Shown: positions 45,691 to 57,851 of the stretch, in pieces
Numbering within the stretch: the first letter of the stretch is position 1
Layout: each line of letters starts with the position of its first letter
DNA from: Lentinus brumalis
Taxonomy: Eukaryota; Basidiomycota; Agaricomycetes; Polyporales; Polyporaceae
Direction of reading: 5' to 3'
DNA: 64,000 nt
Assembly: GCA_001792895.1 (NCBI GenBank)
Contig: MARA01000037.1
Coordinates: forward strand, 310,001 to 374,000
Notes under the pieces: model-generated
Seen by the model: the letters and a program-made list of their open reading frames with translations, nothing else
Database searches by the model: none
Told to the model about the DNA's origin: nothing
Position numbers and translations under genes: made by a program

Positions 45691-46729
45691 CGCTCCCATC
45701 CAATGATCCATCCGCCTGCGAATCGTGGTGGACACTCCCGAGCGCGCTGCATGCGTTGCGCCGGTGTTCCTGTGAGCGTACGTTGGTTTCCTGTGACCGT
45801 ATTGCCGCGCACAATGAAATGATCTTCATCGCAGCATGGCAGCCCCGCGCTAGTCCATCCCAAGCTCTGCTGCGCTGCCTCATTCGAGTCGATTGCGCAT
45901 CCGTGTTCGGACAGTCGGTGCCAGAGAGGCGTTCGAGTGCTCGGAGAGGCTGGAGCGTCAGAACGCTCACATTGCACATGCATCATAATGCGCCTGTGGA
46001 CGGTGTGGATGCTCCGTGTGGCTGCACGCATGTCCTCTGCATACCGTAAGGCGCTCTTCGCCACTTATTGTCAGACGAGTCGCGACGATGTTCGATTTAC
46101 GCGGATCCCGGTGGTTCCCATACCGGTGATATCTTACGACTATCGAGGGAGAGTTCAAGGTTGCACTTCAGTCCAGTTGAGTATGAGACCAAGACAGCCA
46201 ATTGATGCAATGATTGCTCGCGGGTAGTGGCCTGAGCATCGTCATCTGGATCTGATACTTAGCCTTCTCTGGCGGCCAGGGCGGATCCTGGCGGATCTAT
46301 GCACTTTCGGAGGCTAAAGTGAGCCTAATGGACGAGTCGCCGTGCCCTCCGGGGCCGCCCTCTGTCTTCCCTGCTGTGGATTTGAGCACGGCGACGCCTG
46401 TTCATCCAGTACTGTATGTGTTACATGACATGCCCCTCCGCGACCGAGAAAGCGGCGAGGAGGACGGGCCTGGGATCGCGCGTAGGGCCCGATAAGTGTG
46501 TCAGAAGCGGGATCTAAGCGAGATCATTTAAGGCAACAGGTGATCGAGCTCGCGTCTGCCCTCTGACAGAACCGCGGCAGGCTCAGCGGGCCCTGGCACG
46601 ACAGACAGACACACCTCTCCGCGTTCAAGGGAGTCCTTTTGTCCTCTTGTCCTGCTCATCCCATGCACGCAAGGTGCTAGCCCTCTCGCTCGCTCGCCCC
46701 TCCTCTCCCGCACTCCGCGACGACCAGCC
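45691..46729. other. 1 kb spacer, nothing identified
   Basis: It lies between two plus-strand genes and holds the 3' region of one and the promoter of the next. The last 120 bases before 46730 are CT-rich. No gene, repeat or RNA was recognised. Confidence 0.45.
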
Positions 46730-48815
46730 ATGCCGTACGTCGACCTCGTCTCGTCGGACGACTACGCCGCTATCTGGTACAACACCAATGTTCCTGCCGG
46801 GACCGTCAGCGGCTTCGATCCAGACAAGCCCACGCTAGTCATGCTGCACCCGCTCTTCCTGGACTCGACCTGGACACACCCGCAGCTCGACGACCCCCGT
46901 CTGAACGCGAACTTCAACATCGTCGTCTTCGACACCCGCACGACCGGCAAGTCGCTCTTCAGGCCCACAGGACGTCATGACTTGTGGGTGGCCGCCGCGG
47001 ACTTGGCCCACTGCTTCTACGTGAGTTCCCATGTCCGGTTACGACAGCCGTCCCCCGTTGACCGCGCGCGAACGCGGCCAGCACCTCCGCCTTCCCCCCG
47101 CACATATCTTTGCGCCAGAACTGCACAGCTGGACCGCAATGCGCTTCGCCACACTGTGAGTGCGGCCTTTCCCGTCCGCAAATCCCGCACTGACAGTGAT
47201 CATCGCGGCGCGGACAGCTTTCCAGAACTCTGTTTGAGTTTGACGCTCTGCAATGTGACCCCGCAGACCGAGTGCGTGCCCCGCTCGAGCGGCTTCGTTC
47301 CCATAAGTGCTCACGTCGATCCAGGTTGAAGTCCGTCTTCGATGCGCTAGAAGAGCTCGCTCATCTCTGGTGCTATGCCGAGGACCTGGAGTCCTTCGAG
47401 ACCGCTTGCAAGGAACTTGTGAACAGCTATGCTGCGGTACGTGAACTGTATCCTCGAATGTCGCAACTCTTCCCTCATACCCGTACCGGACGCGTTCAAG
47501 GATGCACATCCAGATGTTGTAGACGAGGTACGTGTGATGACTCATCCTGAGAAGTCATTGGCTGAATGAGACACGCCAGCTCGTCGCGTTCTGGGAGGTA
47601 CACTACCCACCGTTCCGGAGAACGCATGTAATTACCAACCTCAACCTCGTGCTCAATGTGGGTAACCCATCATCTCAAATTTCTTGGACTAAAATTCGTC
47701 ATTATACAGAGGACGCCCATGTCCGCAGACGAACTCGCCAATGTGCGATGTCCAGTCCTCATTGTCCAGGTAGGTTTTACCGCTCGCTGTAAGACCGCCA
47801 TTCTAAAGGCTTGTATCAGGCGGAACGGAGTGCAACACATCCTATGGAACATGCACAGCAGCTTCGCAATTTGCTTGTGAACGTGCCGAATCGTGCGCAA
47901 CTGTTCCCGGTGAAGGGTATGCATGTTCCTCCCTGAAGTTTGGCTAGTATGCTCATTGCCCGTGCCTGCAGCGACGCATGGGTACCTTACCCTTCTCTCC
48001 GCGTCGATCGTCAACCAAGTTGTCAACAAGTTCCTCACGCGCCTACCACCAGCGCGCAGCGACCTCAAAGAACCCGAAATGTCGCTAGTGGACCGGATGA
48101 GAATTGCGCTTGACCAGCTCGCGGAGTTCCGGGATGACCCAAGCATATCCGAACGGGATCCGGCCTCCCCGCTCTCATTCTGCTGTGTGACAGAGGAAGT
48201 GCGTAAGAGTCAAGAGGAGCTCTACCAGATCTACGCGGAGGGTGTACAGACCGCGCTCTCACCACTCGCACCCGACGGTCGCCCCCTGCGCAAGTACGTA
48301 ACCTTGCCTCATCTCTCCGGTCGTTACGGCCATGGTTGTCTAGCGAACAACGTGTTGACTGCTGACATTCCAGGTTCTCCGAACGCAAGGACGAACACTG
48401 GCTGGACTCGAGTACCGACGGGTTCTCCTACGCGAGTACGTATTCTCTGTTCCCCGAGTGCTTCCTCTCACCCCTACGTGCATCGCTTGCGCCTTGTGTC
48501 CTCTTCGTGTCCGTGCACGCTCATCGCTCACTGTACGTCCCCGCAGACGCCAAGCAGCTGACAGACCGCCTCCTCGACCCGAGCAAGGACAGGCGGCGGG
48601 CGGCCAGGCGTGCCGCGATGCCGATAGAGCACGAGTCGCCGCTGTTCGTGCCCTCGGAGCCCGTAACGCAGGAGGTCCAGCAGGTCGCGCGCATCCGCCG
48701 CGCAACCGTCCTCCCTCAGAGTCCGGCGGACAAGCATGTCATCAAGGGCTCGATGGCAAAGGTCCTCGCCTCTGGAGCCGGGACCAGCCTGCAGCGGAGG
48801 CTCCTTCCGCGGTAG
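46730..48815 (+). CDS. alpha/beta-hydrolase-like protein lacking the usual nucleophile elbow
   Basis: Eleven exons give 481 residues: 46730-47020, 47082-47155, 47218-47271, 47325-47436, 47501-47527, 47580-47657, 47710-47769, 47820-47916, 47972-48293, 48374-48435, 48547-48815. The N-terminal half follows the alpha/beta-hydrolase order: KPTLVMLHPLFLDSTWTHPQ (oxyanion strand), NIVVFDTRTTGKS, HIFAPELHSWTAMRFATLFP where the nucleophile elbow should be, LCLSLTLCNV, a cap region, NVRCPVLIVQ with the acid-strand position, and ATHGYLTLLS with the catalytic-His position. The elbow reads PELHSWTAM and not GxSxG, so a classical Ser hydrolase is doubtful. It may be inactive or use a different mechanism. 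After the fold a basic, disordered C-terminal extension of about 150 residues ends in SLQRRLLPR. Substrate and location are unknown. Confidence 0.85.
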
Positions 48816-49975
48816 CTTGGGCGCGCCTCGTTGCCCTGCCTTCCTGGTCTCCGACGACTCGAATTCGCTCGCTCTCTCGCTCCAGCCATGCATGTAGCTG
48901 CCCCTGCCAGATGCCTCTTCCCCGCCGCCGCCACTCATTCCCCGCCTCGGCTCGCGCACCGGCGTATCTATCCTCATTTATTCGTCTATCCACCTCCATA
49001 TCCATCTGGCTTCGTCTCACGGGCCGCCTGCTTGCACTGTCATCGTCGCTCTGTTTGTTCTGGGCTCATACAATTCCCGTCCATTCTCGATCCATCTTCA
49101 TCTCTCTCGTCTTACCTCATCCGGGTACACGTTTCGCAGGGCCTGTGCGCGCGTGCTCCGAGGTCGGGGCGGCGTGTTACAGTGTCAGCGTGCCGGTGTG
49201 TCAGTGTTGCATGTTGCAAGCTCGCTCAGTGTACCACTACGTACGTATGCATCACTCATCACTCCGACCCATCATTCGCCGCTCGCTCGCCATTCCACAC
49301 CTTGATCCGCTCGAGTTTGTTTCTGTCTCATCCGCCCACTCACACATACCTACGCATACACACCACTGTATTCCCATATCCCACCCCCCGTTATGCTCCC
49401 CGCCCTGATGAACGATACCTGTAGGATTGCGCGCATGCCACTTCCCTCGTAGTCGCGTCTGGGATGGCAGCATAGCTATAGTCGGTACCATATCCGCACA
49501 TTATTCCCCAGCAGCTGTGCTCCAGTTATTCCCCGTATCCCCCGTACAAGTATTCCCATACGTATAGAAAAGTACTTGCTAGACTCGTGGATGTCTCTTG
49601 TTATTAATGTCATCAATGATAGTTTGGGCTTCGCGCACCCTCCTCTCTGGACGAGATTTCTCCATGCACATCGCGATCAGCACTCACATTGTCGTGACTA
49701 ACATGCTGTATGGTTCACAGCTACATCCGTCTGGAGTCCCCATGCACGGAGCGTCGTACGAATCACGGGTAGGCGGACGGCGCCAGTCCAGATGTTCCGA
49801 GCTCCTCCGTTTACTTATCATGTATCATGTAAGTACTCTACACGCGGGTCATCGTCCAGCAGAGGACGCAACTTCCGCATGAAGTACTAATGTAGAGCAA
49901 TCACGAGCGTTAGATTGAACTTGAACTTGTTCCGAGTCTGCGACCGCTCTCAACGCCATCCTCCTCCTCATTACC
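48816..49975. other. 1.2 kb spacer, nothing identified
   Basis: It contains the 3' region of the hydrolase-like gene and the upstream region of the Crinkler-like gene. The plus strand is pyrimidine-rich from 48900 to 49400. No gene or RNA was recognised. Confidence 0.45.
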
Positions 49976-52338
49976 ATGGCTGACGATCACGAGGAGCCCC
50001 CGGTCGAGATCTTCCTCCTTTGCCTCGAATGCCATCGGCTCCGGTCGTTCAAGATTCGGCGCAATGCAACTTCATTGAATATCAAAGAGGCGGTGGGTCG
50101 CCTAGAGCCACTCTATGGCATGATCTGGCTTGTACGTTTCCCTTCTGCACGCCTATCTATGGCCAAACTTTCGAGTGTACGGCAAGCTCCCCCCGGCAGC
50201 ATCAATCTCGCCCACGTGCGGACCGCATCCGCTGCGCGATCCGCTCTGCGTGAGCAATTCAAGGCTTGCGACGAGAAGAACCTGGACCAACTCGTGCACC
50301 GCAACCATGTGGAGTGGTTGCAGACGGTACAGGAGGGTGACCTCCACCTAGTCGTAAGACATGGTGAGTACTTGCTGTGAAGCTTGCCGTGACCCATGCC
50401 TTACCTGTACAGACCATTATCCCAGTATCGCGGTGTATAACACGGAAACGCGAGCTGTTACGACGTTTGAGCAGGTCTCCCTCGAGAACACAGTCAAATG
50501 CCTGTTGCCCCGCAAGGCCGACCAGTACACTGTGTATCAGGTAAGTTGAATGTCTGCGATACCGGGTGTAGACACTCATCCGTTCTGCAGTTCCCGGAAG
50601 GGACTGATTGGGACCCAGAAGGCGAACTGAGGGCTGTCATCAAGTCGCAGCCCCTAGAAGATCTTCCTGTGGTCAATCACGGCTCACTCATCAGTAAACG
50701 TTATCCCTGGGGATTCGTGAAGGGAGAGTTGCAGTTTGTAATCGTCCCTCGTAAGTGGTCCAAGTTCTATTGCCTATTCGGAGATGCCAACCCCCCTCCG
50801 CTCTCGATCAAGAGGAGGACGACATACCGCAGCCACTCACATTCAGCAGACGACGCCGCATCTACTTTGATCGTACACCTGCTAAAGCGCCGTCTTCTGA
50901 AGCCGAACCGTCCCAGTATTCCAAAGCGCAGAAAAACGAGCATAACAGGATCTACTGCGGTCGGCCGTACCAGCGCTCGACACCACCGTCTCTCTTAGAC
51001 GAGACCCTCTGCCAGCTTCGTTGTAACCTTGAGTCAATCACGCCTACTCCCAAGGACATCCAGTGCTACGAAGCTCTTCGTACGAATGCAGTTGGGACCT
51101 TTGCTGAGGGGAGACTCCGACAGGAAATGTTTTCGGACATCTTGGCAAAAGGACGCATCGTACCCCAACGGGCTGATCGGGGTTTCATCGGCGGTACATC
51201 GTTTCACGACGACGGTGACCTCCGCGTTACTTGCCTGGATGTCACGCTCTTGTACTATGTGCAGCAAATCAAGCTGGAGATTGGCAGTACCAAGGCAGAG
51301 CCCTATATTGAGGCCATCCACTACTGGCTTGAGAATGTTCGAACCTTCTTCGACTCGTCTTCTCGCGACAACGATGCGGCGGCACAGCTGAACTTCCCCG
51401 CAGTCCTCGTTCTGCACTTTGGTATGTGTGTCTCTTTCTCTCAATACCGGTACCCGCTCACTTCGAGGATAGGAGCGTACCTCGCTGTAGCGGCGGCGGT
51501 CTATGGCAACGAACCCAACGTTGAACACCTCTGTTGCATCCCCCTTCATGCGCATACTACCAACGAGGCGGAGCTTAGAGCGGGAGAGCGGGCTCTTACC
51601 GCATTACGCGTTGCTCTCCATTCCCTGCGGGAGCGTTACCCCACTATGCCCATCAAACGCGGCCCTCGAGCTGACTTCCCCTTCCGCGATTTCTACACCG
51701 AACTCGACGGCACTCCTCATCTGTTCGAGTATATATCGGCCTTCGACGACAAGAGGATCTTCCGCGTCTCCGAGGGTGGGACGCGCCTGTGCGTGAAGTT
51801 CAGCAAACGCTACTCCACCGAAGCGCACGAAGTCGCTCACGCCGCCGGCTTCGCTCCTAAGCTGATCGCCATGAACATGGTGTACGACTGGATCATGGTG
51901 GTCATGGAGGACAAGACCGACGAGTATTCCAACACCATGTGGGACATCAAGAGGGCCAAAATCGGGGAGAAGGGAGAGGAGGAGGCGAAGAAAGGGAAGA
52001 AGAAAGCGGCGGAGAAGGAGAAGGCCTTCCACACTCCGGCTTTCTCGCTGGAAGAGGCGCAGGACGAGGTGAAGGCCAAGATCGCCCACCTGCACGACAA
52101 GGGGTTCGTCCATGGAGACCTACGCGACGTCAACGTGATCGTCCGTAACGAGGGCGTGTCCGGGGACGGTCCTGGCATCTTAATCGTCGACTGGGACTGG
52201 GCCGGCCGTGCAGGTCAAGTCACGTACCCTCGCGGCATCAATACTCAAGTTGCTCGCCCGGCCGACGCTCTGGCAGGCGAAGATATCAAGGCCGAGCATG
52301 ATGTGTGGATGGCGGACCGGCTGGCTGATCCGTTGTGA
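49976..52338 (+). CDS. Crinkler-like protein: ubiquitin-like header plus kinase-like C-terminus
   Basis: Five exons (49976-50363, 50413-50540, 50591-50750, 50813-51421, 51473-52338) give 716 residues with matching phases. The N-terminal 130 residues resemble the CRN header (ubiquitin-like): EIFLLCLECHRLRSFKIRRN, a MIWLVRFP segment like the header's LWKVSIP, then LDQLVHRNHVEWLQTVQEGDLHLVVR. The middle (about 130-480) is divergent, with a charged helical part; I cannot assign it. The C-terminus is protein-kinase-like: LFEYISAFDDKRIFRVSEGG, a Lys-rich insert, then HLHDKGFVHGDLRDVNVIV with the catalytic-loop HGD, and ILIVDWDWAGRAGQVTYPRGIN, replacing DFG with DWD as in CRN-type kinases, followed by AGEDIKAEHDVWMADRL. 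There is no signal peptide. In fungi such proteins occur in free-living species and may act in conflict or self-recognition; the role here is unknown. Confidence 0.82.
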
Positions 52339-53144
52339 TGTTCGTTTCGTATCGGCTTGTCTGTTTTCCTGCTGTTTGCTCTGTCGAGTCTGGATCATCA
52401 CCCTACCATGCATATGTACACTAACACATTGTCCTCGTCTTCGTTCCGAATAGAATATCGCAATACAATGTATACCAGATCTTCTGGACACCCACACATA
52501 CACCTGCATGTCAATCCCGCGTGTAAACTCCACGACGGGGGTGAGCGGCGCGACCGATGGCGGACTTCATAGCATGCAGATGTTGATGTTCGCACCTGGC
52601 CAAATCCAAGCTGGACGAGTCGCTAACCTAGAGACAACCGTACATCTCTGAGAGTTGGTCGCAACTTCTAGCTATCGCAGTCCATCTTCTCGAGTTGCAA
52701 CAGAGGATGTCCAAGCAGCAACCCTGACCACTGGTCCCGGTCAGTTCGCAATACATTATTCCATCTAGTAACACAATAAAACAGTCATGTACGTAGTCAA
52801 CCATTAGTCTAGGTAGAGAAAGACTAGATGTCAACAGATAGCCCCATGCAGCAGTAAGACCCAAAGGAAACCAATAAAGATACCCAGAATCCCAGAACAA
52901 AGATATAGCAGCAGCACCTCTATCAGGCAGCGACTGTGTCCCGCCTCCACTCGAGGCATGAGGTTAAAGTGCATGTACGCGGTCTGTCTCCTTGGAAATT
53001 GGAATGTCCACTCATTCGTCACGTGTAGACAAAATTCCATCGCCAAGGTCAATCCAGGAGGAGGATGCATTAAGTGCAAGAAGGAAAGCTATGGCTACAC
53101 CGGCAAAGACAACTACATCGCGGTCATACAATGATATAGGGCAG
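52339..53144. other. convergent spacer, nothing identified
   Basis: It lies between the 3' ends of the Crinkler-like gene and the thiolase-type tRNA enzyme gene. It is richer in A+T than the surroundings, as expected for 3' flanks. No RNA gene was recognised. Confidence 0.45.
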
Positions 53145-54544
53145 TCAAGATGTTGCTTCTACGGCTGTTGCAGCGTTCTGTCGAAGGTTAGACGGCAGCT
53201 GAAACAAGGGTATAGTGCGCAGATTCTCTGGAACTGGGCCATCGGCATCTAGCTTCCTTCGCGCTCGGTCGGTCTACTAGAGTGTCAGACATGGAACAGA
53301 GGGGGTCTGACAAGGATACGTACCACAGCGGCCGTTGGCATGCCGCGCTCCAACCCTTCGAGTAGAGTACACGCTTTGCAAAGCTCATTGCTTGACATGT
53401 ACCCGCACCGTCGACACGTCTCTAGAATGGGAATGAGCAATTCACAAGTTCACAAGTGCACAGGCAGACGGAGACGTACGCTGGAGCTTCTGTGTCGCCT
53501 TCACGTCATCGTTGATCTCAAAGGCCTCCCCAGAGTGGATGATATCGATGATCGCGCTTGGGCGCGCCGCCTCAAGGTCTTTGAGGAAGGCTCTCGCATG
53601 ACCGCGGTAAGCGTCTGGAGAGTAGATGCACTCTGTCGAGAAGTAGTCCAGCTTCTTGAAGTATGCATACCTTGCGGCAGATGAGTCAGCGAACTGCGGC
53701 CCTACGACCTGGAGGAGCGACAGCATACATCACGATCTCCTTCTCATAGGCGTACTTGAATGGTTTGGACCGCTTGATCGTGTCCTCGCCCTGGGTACAT
53801 ATTGAAGTACATCGGCCAAGACGCGCGATGTCTCCTCGCATGACTAAAGACGATGTCAGAGTGTAGTTCTGTATGCGGCACCGCAAAACGTACTGTTCAT
53901 CAGGACAGTCTCCGCAATGTCGTCTGCGTTGTGACCCGTGACTATGTGGTCGACATTCAGTATCGCAGCGCCTCTGTCCAGAGCCTGTCTCCTGAAGACG
54001 CCGCAGAACGTGCAGTTGTTCTTCTTCCCGATCTGCGCGACTATGGCGTCCATAGTCCAACCATACAGCTCGTCATAAGACAGGATCTTGAGTGGCATGT
54101 CATACTGCTGTTGATTCCGCTTCACTGTCTGGCGGTTCATGAGCTAAAACTCATCGAGACTAGTGAGGGCTATGACTTGCCTCGAGGGAGTCATCCCGGT
54201 AGCCCGTGATTCCTTCGTCTATGGACAGAAGAAACAACTCCAAGCCGTACTTATATCGCTCATTCAAAGTCTTCATTACATGCGCAAGCACTGTAGAGTC
54301 TGTTCCGCACATCTCTCAGTATCTCGCCTTCAGCAATCCGAGCTGTGTGCGTACCTTTGCCCCCAGAAGCACCAATAGCTACCCGATCGCCTGGCTTGAA
54401 CAAGCGTGCCTCGGTGATGGTGTTGTGTACCTCAGTCTCAAACACATAGAAGAAGCATTCCTTGCATATTTGCTGTCCAGTCTTTGGTCGTTTGAGGATG
54501 GCCCGGGCGTCGTTACAGAGAGCGCAAGTGCGGGGAGGCATCAT
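53145..54544 (-). CDS. NCS6: cytosolic tRNA 2-thiolation enzyme Ncs6/Ctu1
   Basis: It catalyses 2-thiolation of wobble uridine in tRNA-Lys, -Glu and -Gln, with Ncs2/Ctu2 and sulfur from Urm1. Seven exons (minus strand): 54544-54355, 54299-54181, 54128-53894, 53843-53729, 53670-53480, 53421-53324, 53273-53145; 358 residues. It shows an N-terminal zinc ribbon (C7xxC10, C27xxC30), the PP-loop SGGKDS at 60-65 split by intron 1, [20 protein letters not shown], a CTFCG metal-binding pair, [42 protein letters not shown] and a C-terminal [20 protein letters not shown] ribbon. Intron 2 has a GC donor (GAG|GCAAGT to CGCCAG|ACAGTG); reading through meets a stop at once, so it must be removed. Met at 54544 or 54541 could start. 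Head-to-head with NOP9. Confidence 0.97.
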
Positions 54545-54681
54545 CGACGTTCGGGTGCAAGTTCTCCGTCCTGATCGGGTTTGCGTCGAGGAATTTGTGG
54601 CTTTGAAGCGCCCATATACAGAGCTTTTCTGCCCGGGACCTCCACACACTCCGTCTCCCTGCTTGCTGGATTGTCTCTGCG
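54545..54681. promoter_or_regulatory. 137-base divergent promoter of NCS6 and NOP9
   Basis: Only 137 bases separate the start codons of two translation-related genes on opposite strands, so they must share a promoter region or have overlapping leaders. No TATA box is seen, as usual for growth genes. Confidence 0.6.
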
Positions 54682-57635
54682 ATGCCTAGAGAGAACCGGA
54701 AACGAGGCAAGAAGCATAAGAAGAAGGCCGCGGATGAGGCCCCTGTGCGGCAAGAGGAGCAACCGCAACAGGAAGAAGACCAGGCAAATGCTGCCGGCCC
54801 GTCCTGGATAGTTCCTGCCCGGGAAGACTCAGGCGTCGACCTATTGAACGCGCCGTTTGGCTACGTGGATGCCGAAGTCAAGGCATATTTCCGCACTGTA
54901 GACGTGCAGATCCGCGAATGGCAGGAGACGAAGCCAGAGGTGGAGGCGGACGAGGATGTTGACCCCAACGAAGGTACGTCCTATGGCCCTGCTGCTGGAG
55001 AGATTGTTTTGAATTGCGCTGCGTAGACCGCCGTCTGTTCTTTGTGGCCGCGCTGCAGGAGATGTCTGGGAAGGAGAAGCAGCTTGCGACGGACCCTGAC
55101 TGCTCTACCATCCTCGAACGGATGATACATTCCATGGATGACTTCGTCCGACGTGTCTTCCTGGACAGGTTGACCGGCTCGTGAGTCTCCGCTCCCCGAA
55201 ACCTTGTCGCTGCGCGTCTCAACTGATTACAGTGTCGTAGACTTGAGCAACTGAGCAAGCATCGCTTCGCCTCCCATGTTATTCAAACCTTGCTCACCGT
55301 CGCGACCGAGACGGTATCACGAGAGTCTCGAGGAATCTTTCCACCGACACCAGAGTCCGGAGAGGACGAGGGCGAGTTGCGGACATTGACGCAACTGACC
55401 CTTGACACTTGCGAGGTCTGTTGCATGGCCCACTCTCCTGGTTCATCCGCTGATATCTGGACAGGAACTGTCGCCTTCCATATGCTCTCTCATCATGGAT
55501 CCGTTCGCGTCACACGTAGTCCGCGCACTTCTTCTCCTCCTCGCACCTGACGTTCTCGGCTCTCTGCACGACAACAGCGGGAAGGCTGCGTCCGGATTTC
55601 GCTCGAAGAAAAGTGCAGCGTACAAGGCTCGCCAAGGATCCATGAAGTCAGTGTTCGCCGAAGGCGACGTAGATGTGCACAGCAAGGCCTCAAGAAGCAC
55701 TCCTAAAGAGTTCCGCAAAGCGGCGCTGAATATTATCAGTGCGCTCCGTGAGCAGCTCAATGAGAATGAAGTACGTGCTATGGGGGCAAACCCAGTGGCT
55801 AGTCCCGTACTTCAGGTCAGTGTTACTCCGTGCGTTACACAGGATCAACCTGACGCTTTCCGCTAGATGCTGCTCGAACTTGAAGCAGCGTACGGTCAAG
55901 CAGATCAGCCAGGCTCCCTCATGGACCGGGTGTTGGTCGGCATGATCACCGCTCTTCGTAAGTCAACCGTTCGTGACGTTGAAAAGCAGCATAACAAACA
56001 TCCCTTGCGCACAGACGAAGACTCAGATGCGGAAGTACCTGAGTCCGACTACTTGACGACACTCCTCCGGGACCCTACAGCTTCGCACTTGCTGGAAACC
56101 CTCGTTAGCCGATCGCCCGGGCCTGCTTTCGACACACTCTGGCGAATATACTTCTCCGGAAAGCTGTCCAAGCTTGCTATTCACCCAGTTGCGAACTTCG
56201 TGGTCGCGAAGGGCATCGAGCGGCTGAGTGCTGAGCAGTTTGTGGCGACTGTGGAGGAACTGCGCGGTGTAGCCAGCAAGTTCGTCAGTGAGTATCAGCA
56301 TCGAACTGTGCTCAGGTAGTTCCGAACTGATTAGTGCAGAGAACGCTCGGACTGGGGTCTTGCGTGCGTTGGTCGAACGGTCCACTGCACTGCAGAGCGA
56401 AGGACAAAGCGTCGTTCAGGTAAGTACAGACGGGCTCTAGTAAGGGAAGCCACTGATCGTTCTGCCGTAGCTCATCATTGACGCGTTCGAACTCGATGAA
56501 GAGAACAAAGCTCTCCTTGTGCCATGTGTCCTTCGACTCAAGTCATCACAGGTTGGTCCAGTCGAGTTCACGTGCAAGCCATCTCTTACACGCATGCTCT
56601 GCAGGACTACCAGCGCGCACTCGCCTCGGCGGGTCATGACGAAGAGAAGGCCAACGAGGATCCCCGACACAAACGGCGGAAACCAGACGACCCCCTGGAG
56701 CCCAAGACACAAGGCGCCGTCCTGCTTCAGTCCATGCTCCGCATGCCGTCTCCGCACAACGACGTCGTACTGGACAGGTGAGAGCTCTTCGTCACAACAT
56801 CAGTCCGTGCGCTGACCCCGTTCTCGTAGCCTAAATGCACTCAGTCTCGACGAACTGACCGAGATGGCGCACCACCCGACAAGCTCACGCGTGCTGGACT
56901 TGGTCCTCGAGTCGCCTTCCGTGCCATTCAAGGCAAAGCGGAAGTTCGTCATGTCCTTCATCGGTCACTACCACGTCCTCGTCGACGACCGGATCGGCAG
57001 CAGGGTGGGCGACCGCTGCTGGGCATTCGCCGACCCGTATCTCAAGGTTTGTAATCCTCCTCCACCATCGCACGATGTTTGCCAACTAACGTATTATGCA
57101 CGTAACGTAGGAGAAGATCGCGCGCTCGCTGATCCCGCACGAACACGCCCTCGCCGGGTCGTTCTACGGCAAGTTCTTCGCGCGCCACCTCAACCTGCAC
57201 GTCCTCCAGCGGGATCCCGAGCGCTGGAAGAGCATGCAAGCAGCTACGAAGGCTCCCGCCCCTGCCCCCACGCCCGCACCGAAGCCGCCTGCTGCGGTGG
57301 AGGAGTCGCCCAGAACGCACTCCGACGCCACCAAGAGCGATAAGTCGGCCAAGAAGGGCAAGGGGAAGGCCCGGCCGCAGGACGAGATCGACGCGCTCTT
57401 CGATGCGAAGCTCGGCAAAAAGATCAAGAAGGCCGAGCTCGCCACGGAGGACAAGCCCAAAGAGGAGCCGGTCGGCGTGAAGTCATCAAAAGACGAGAAG
57501 GGCGAGAAGAAGAGCAAGAAGAGGAAGGACAGGGAGGAGGGCGGTGCGGACCGGGACCTGGCGGACGTCTTGGGTGCGATACGGTCGGCACCCAAGGAGG
57601 ATAAGGGCTCCAAGAAGCGCAAGAAAGCGCATTAG
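54682..57635 (+). CDS. NOP9: nucleolar protein 9 (pumilio-repeat 40S biogenesis factor)
   Basis: RNA-binding factor needed for 18S rRNA processing and 40S assembly in the nucleolus. Eleven exons give 803 residues: 54682-54973, 55027-55180, 55241-55415, 55465-55815, 55867-55957, 56015-56287, 56340-56419, 56471-56551, 56605-56777, 56830-57046, 57111-57635. The N-terminus is basic ([16 protein letters not shown]). Pumilio-type repeats follow: [94 protein letters not shown], and the C-terminal [28 protein letters not shown], which is diagnostic of Nop9. The tail is Lys/Glu-rich and ends KKRKKAH, a nuclear/nucleolar signal. Its 3' end faces bystin, also a 40S factor, 216 bases away. Confidence 0.96.
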
Positions 57636-57851
57636 CTGGAGTTGGTCGCTGCCTGAGTGAGGACCGCAGATATCGCGTCAAAAGTAGTCTATAGCGCATC
57701 TTATCCTTCCGGCATTGCTTCATCATAAGCTGTACGCGATGCACGCGTCAACGGAATTCTATCCAACATGGGGCTCGAGCGACGGAGGCCCACAAAATCC
57801 ATACAGTGCACCCTAAAGATACAACAAGGTCGACGATACATGGTAGACAGG

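Noticed and set aside
50121..50190. Possible intron in the first exon of the Crinkler-like gene (GTACGT donor at 50121)
   Set aside because: No acceptor in reach keeps the frame, while reading through gives WLVRFP, which fits the conserved header segment.
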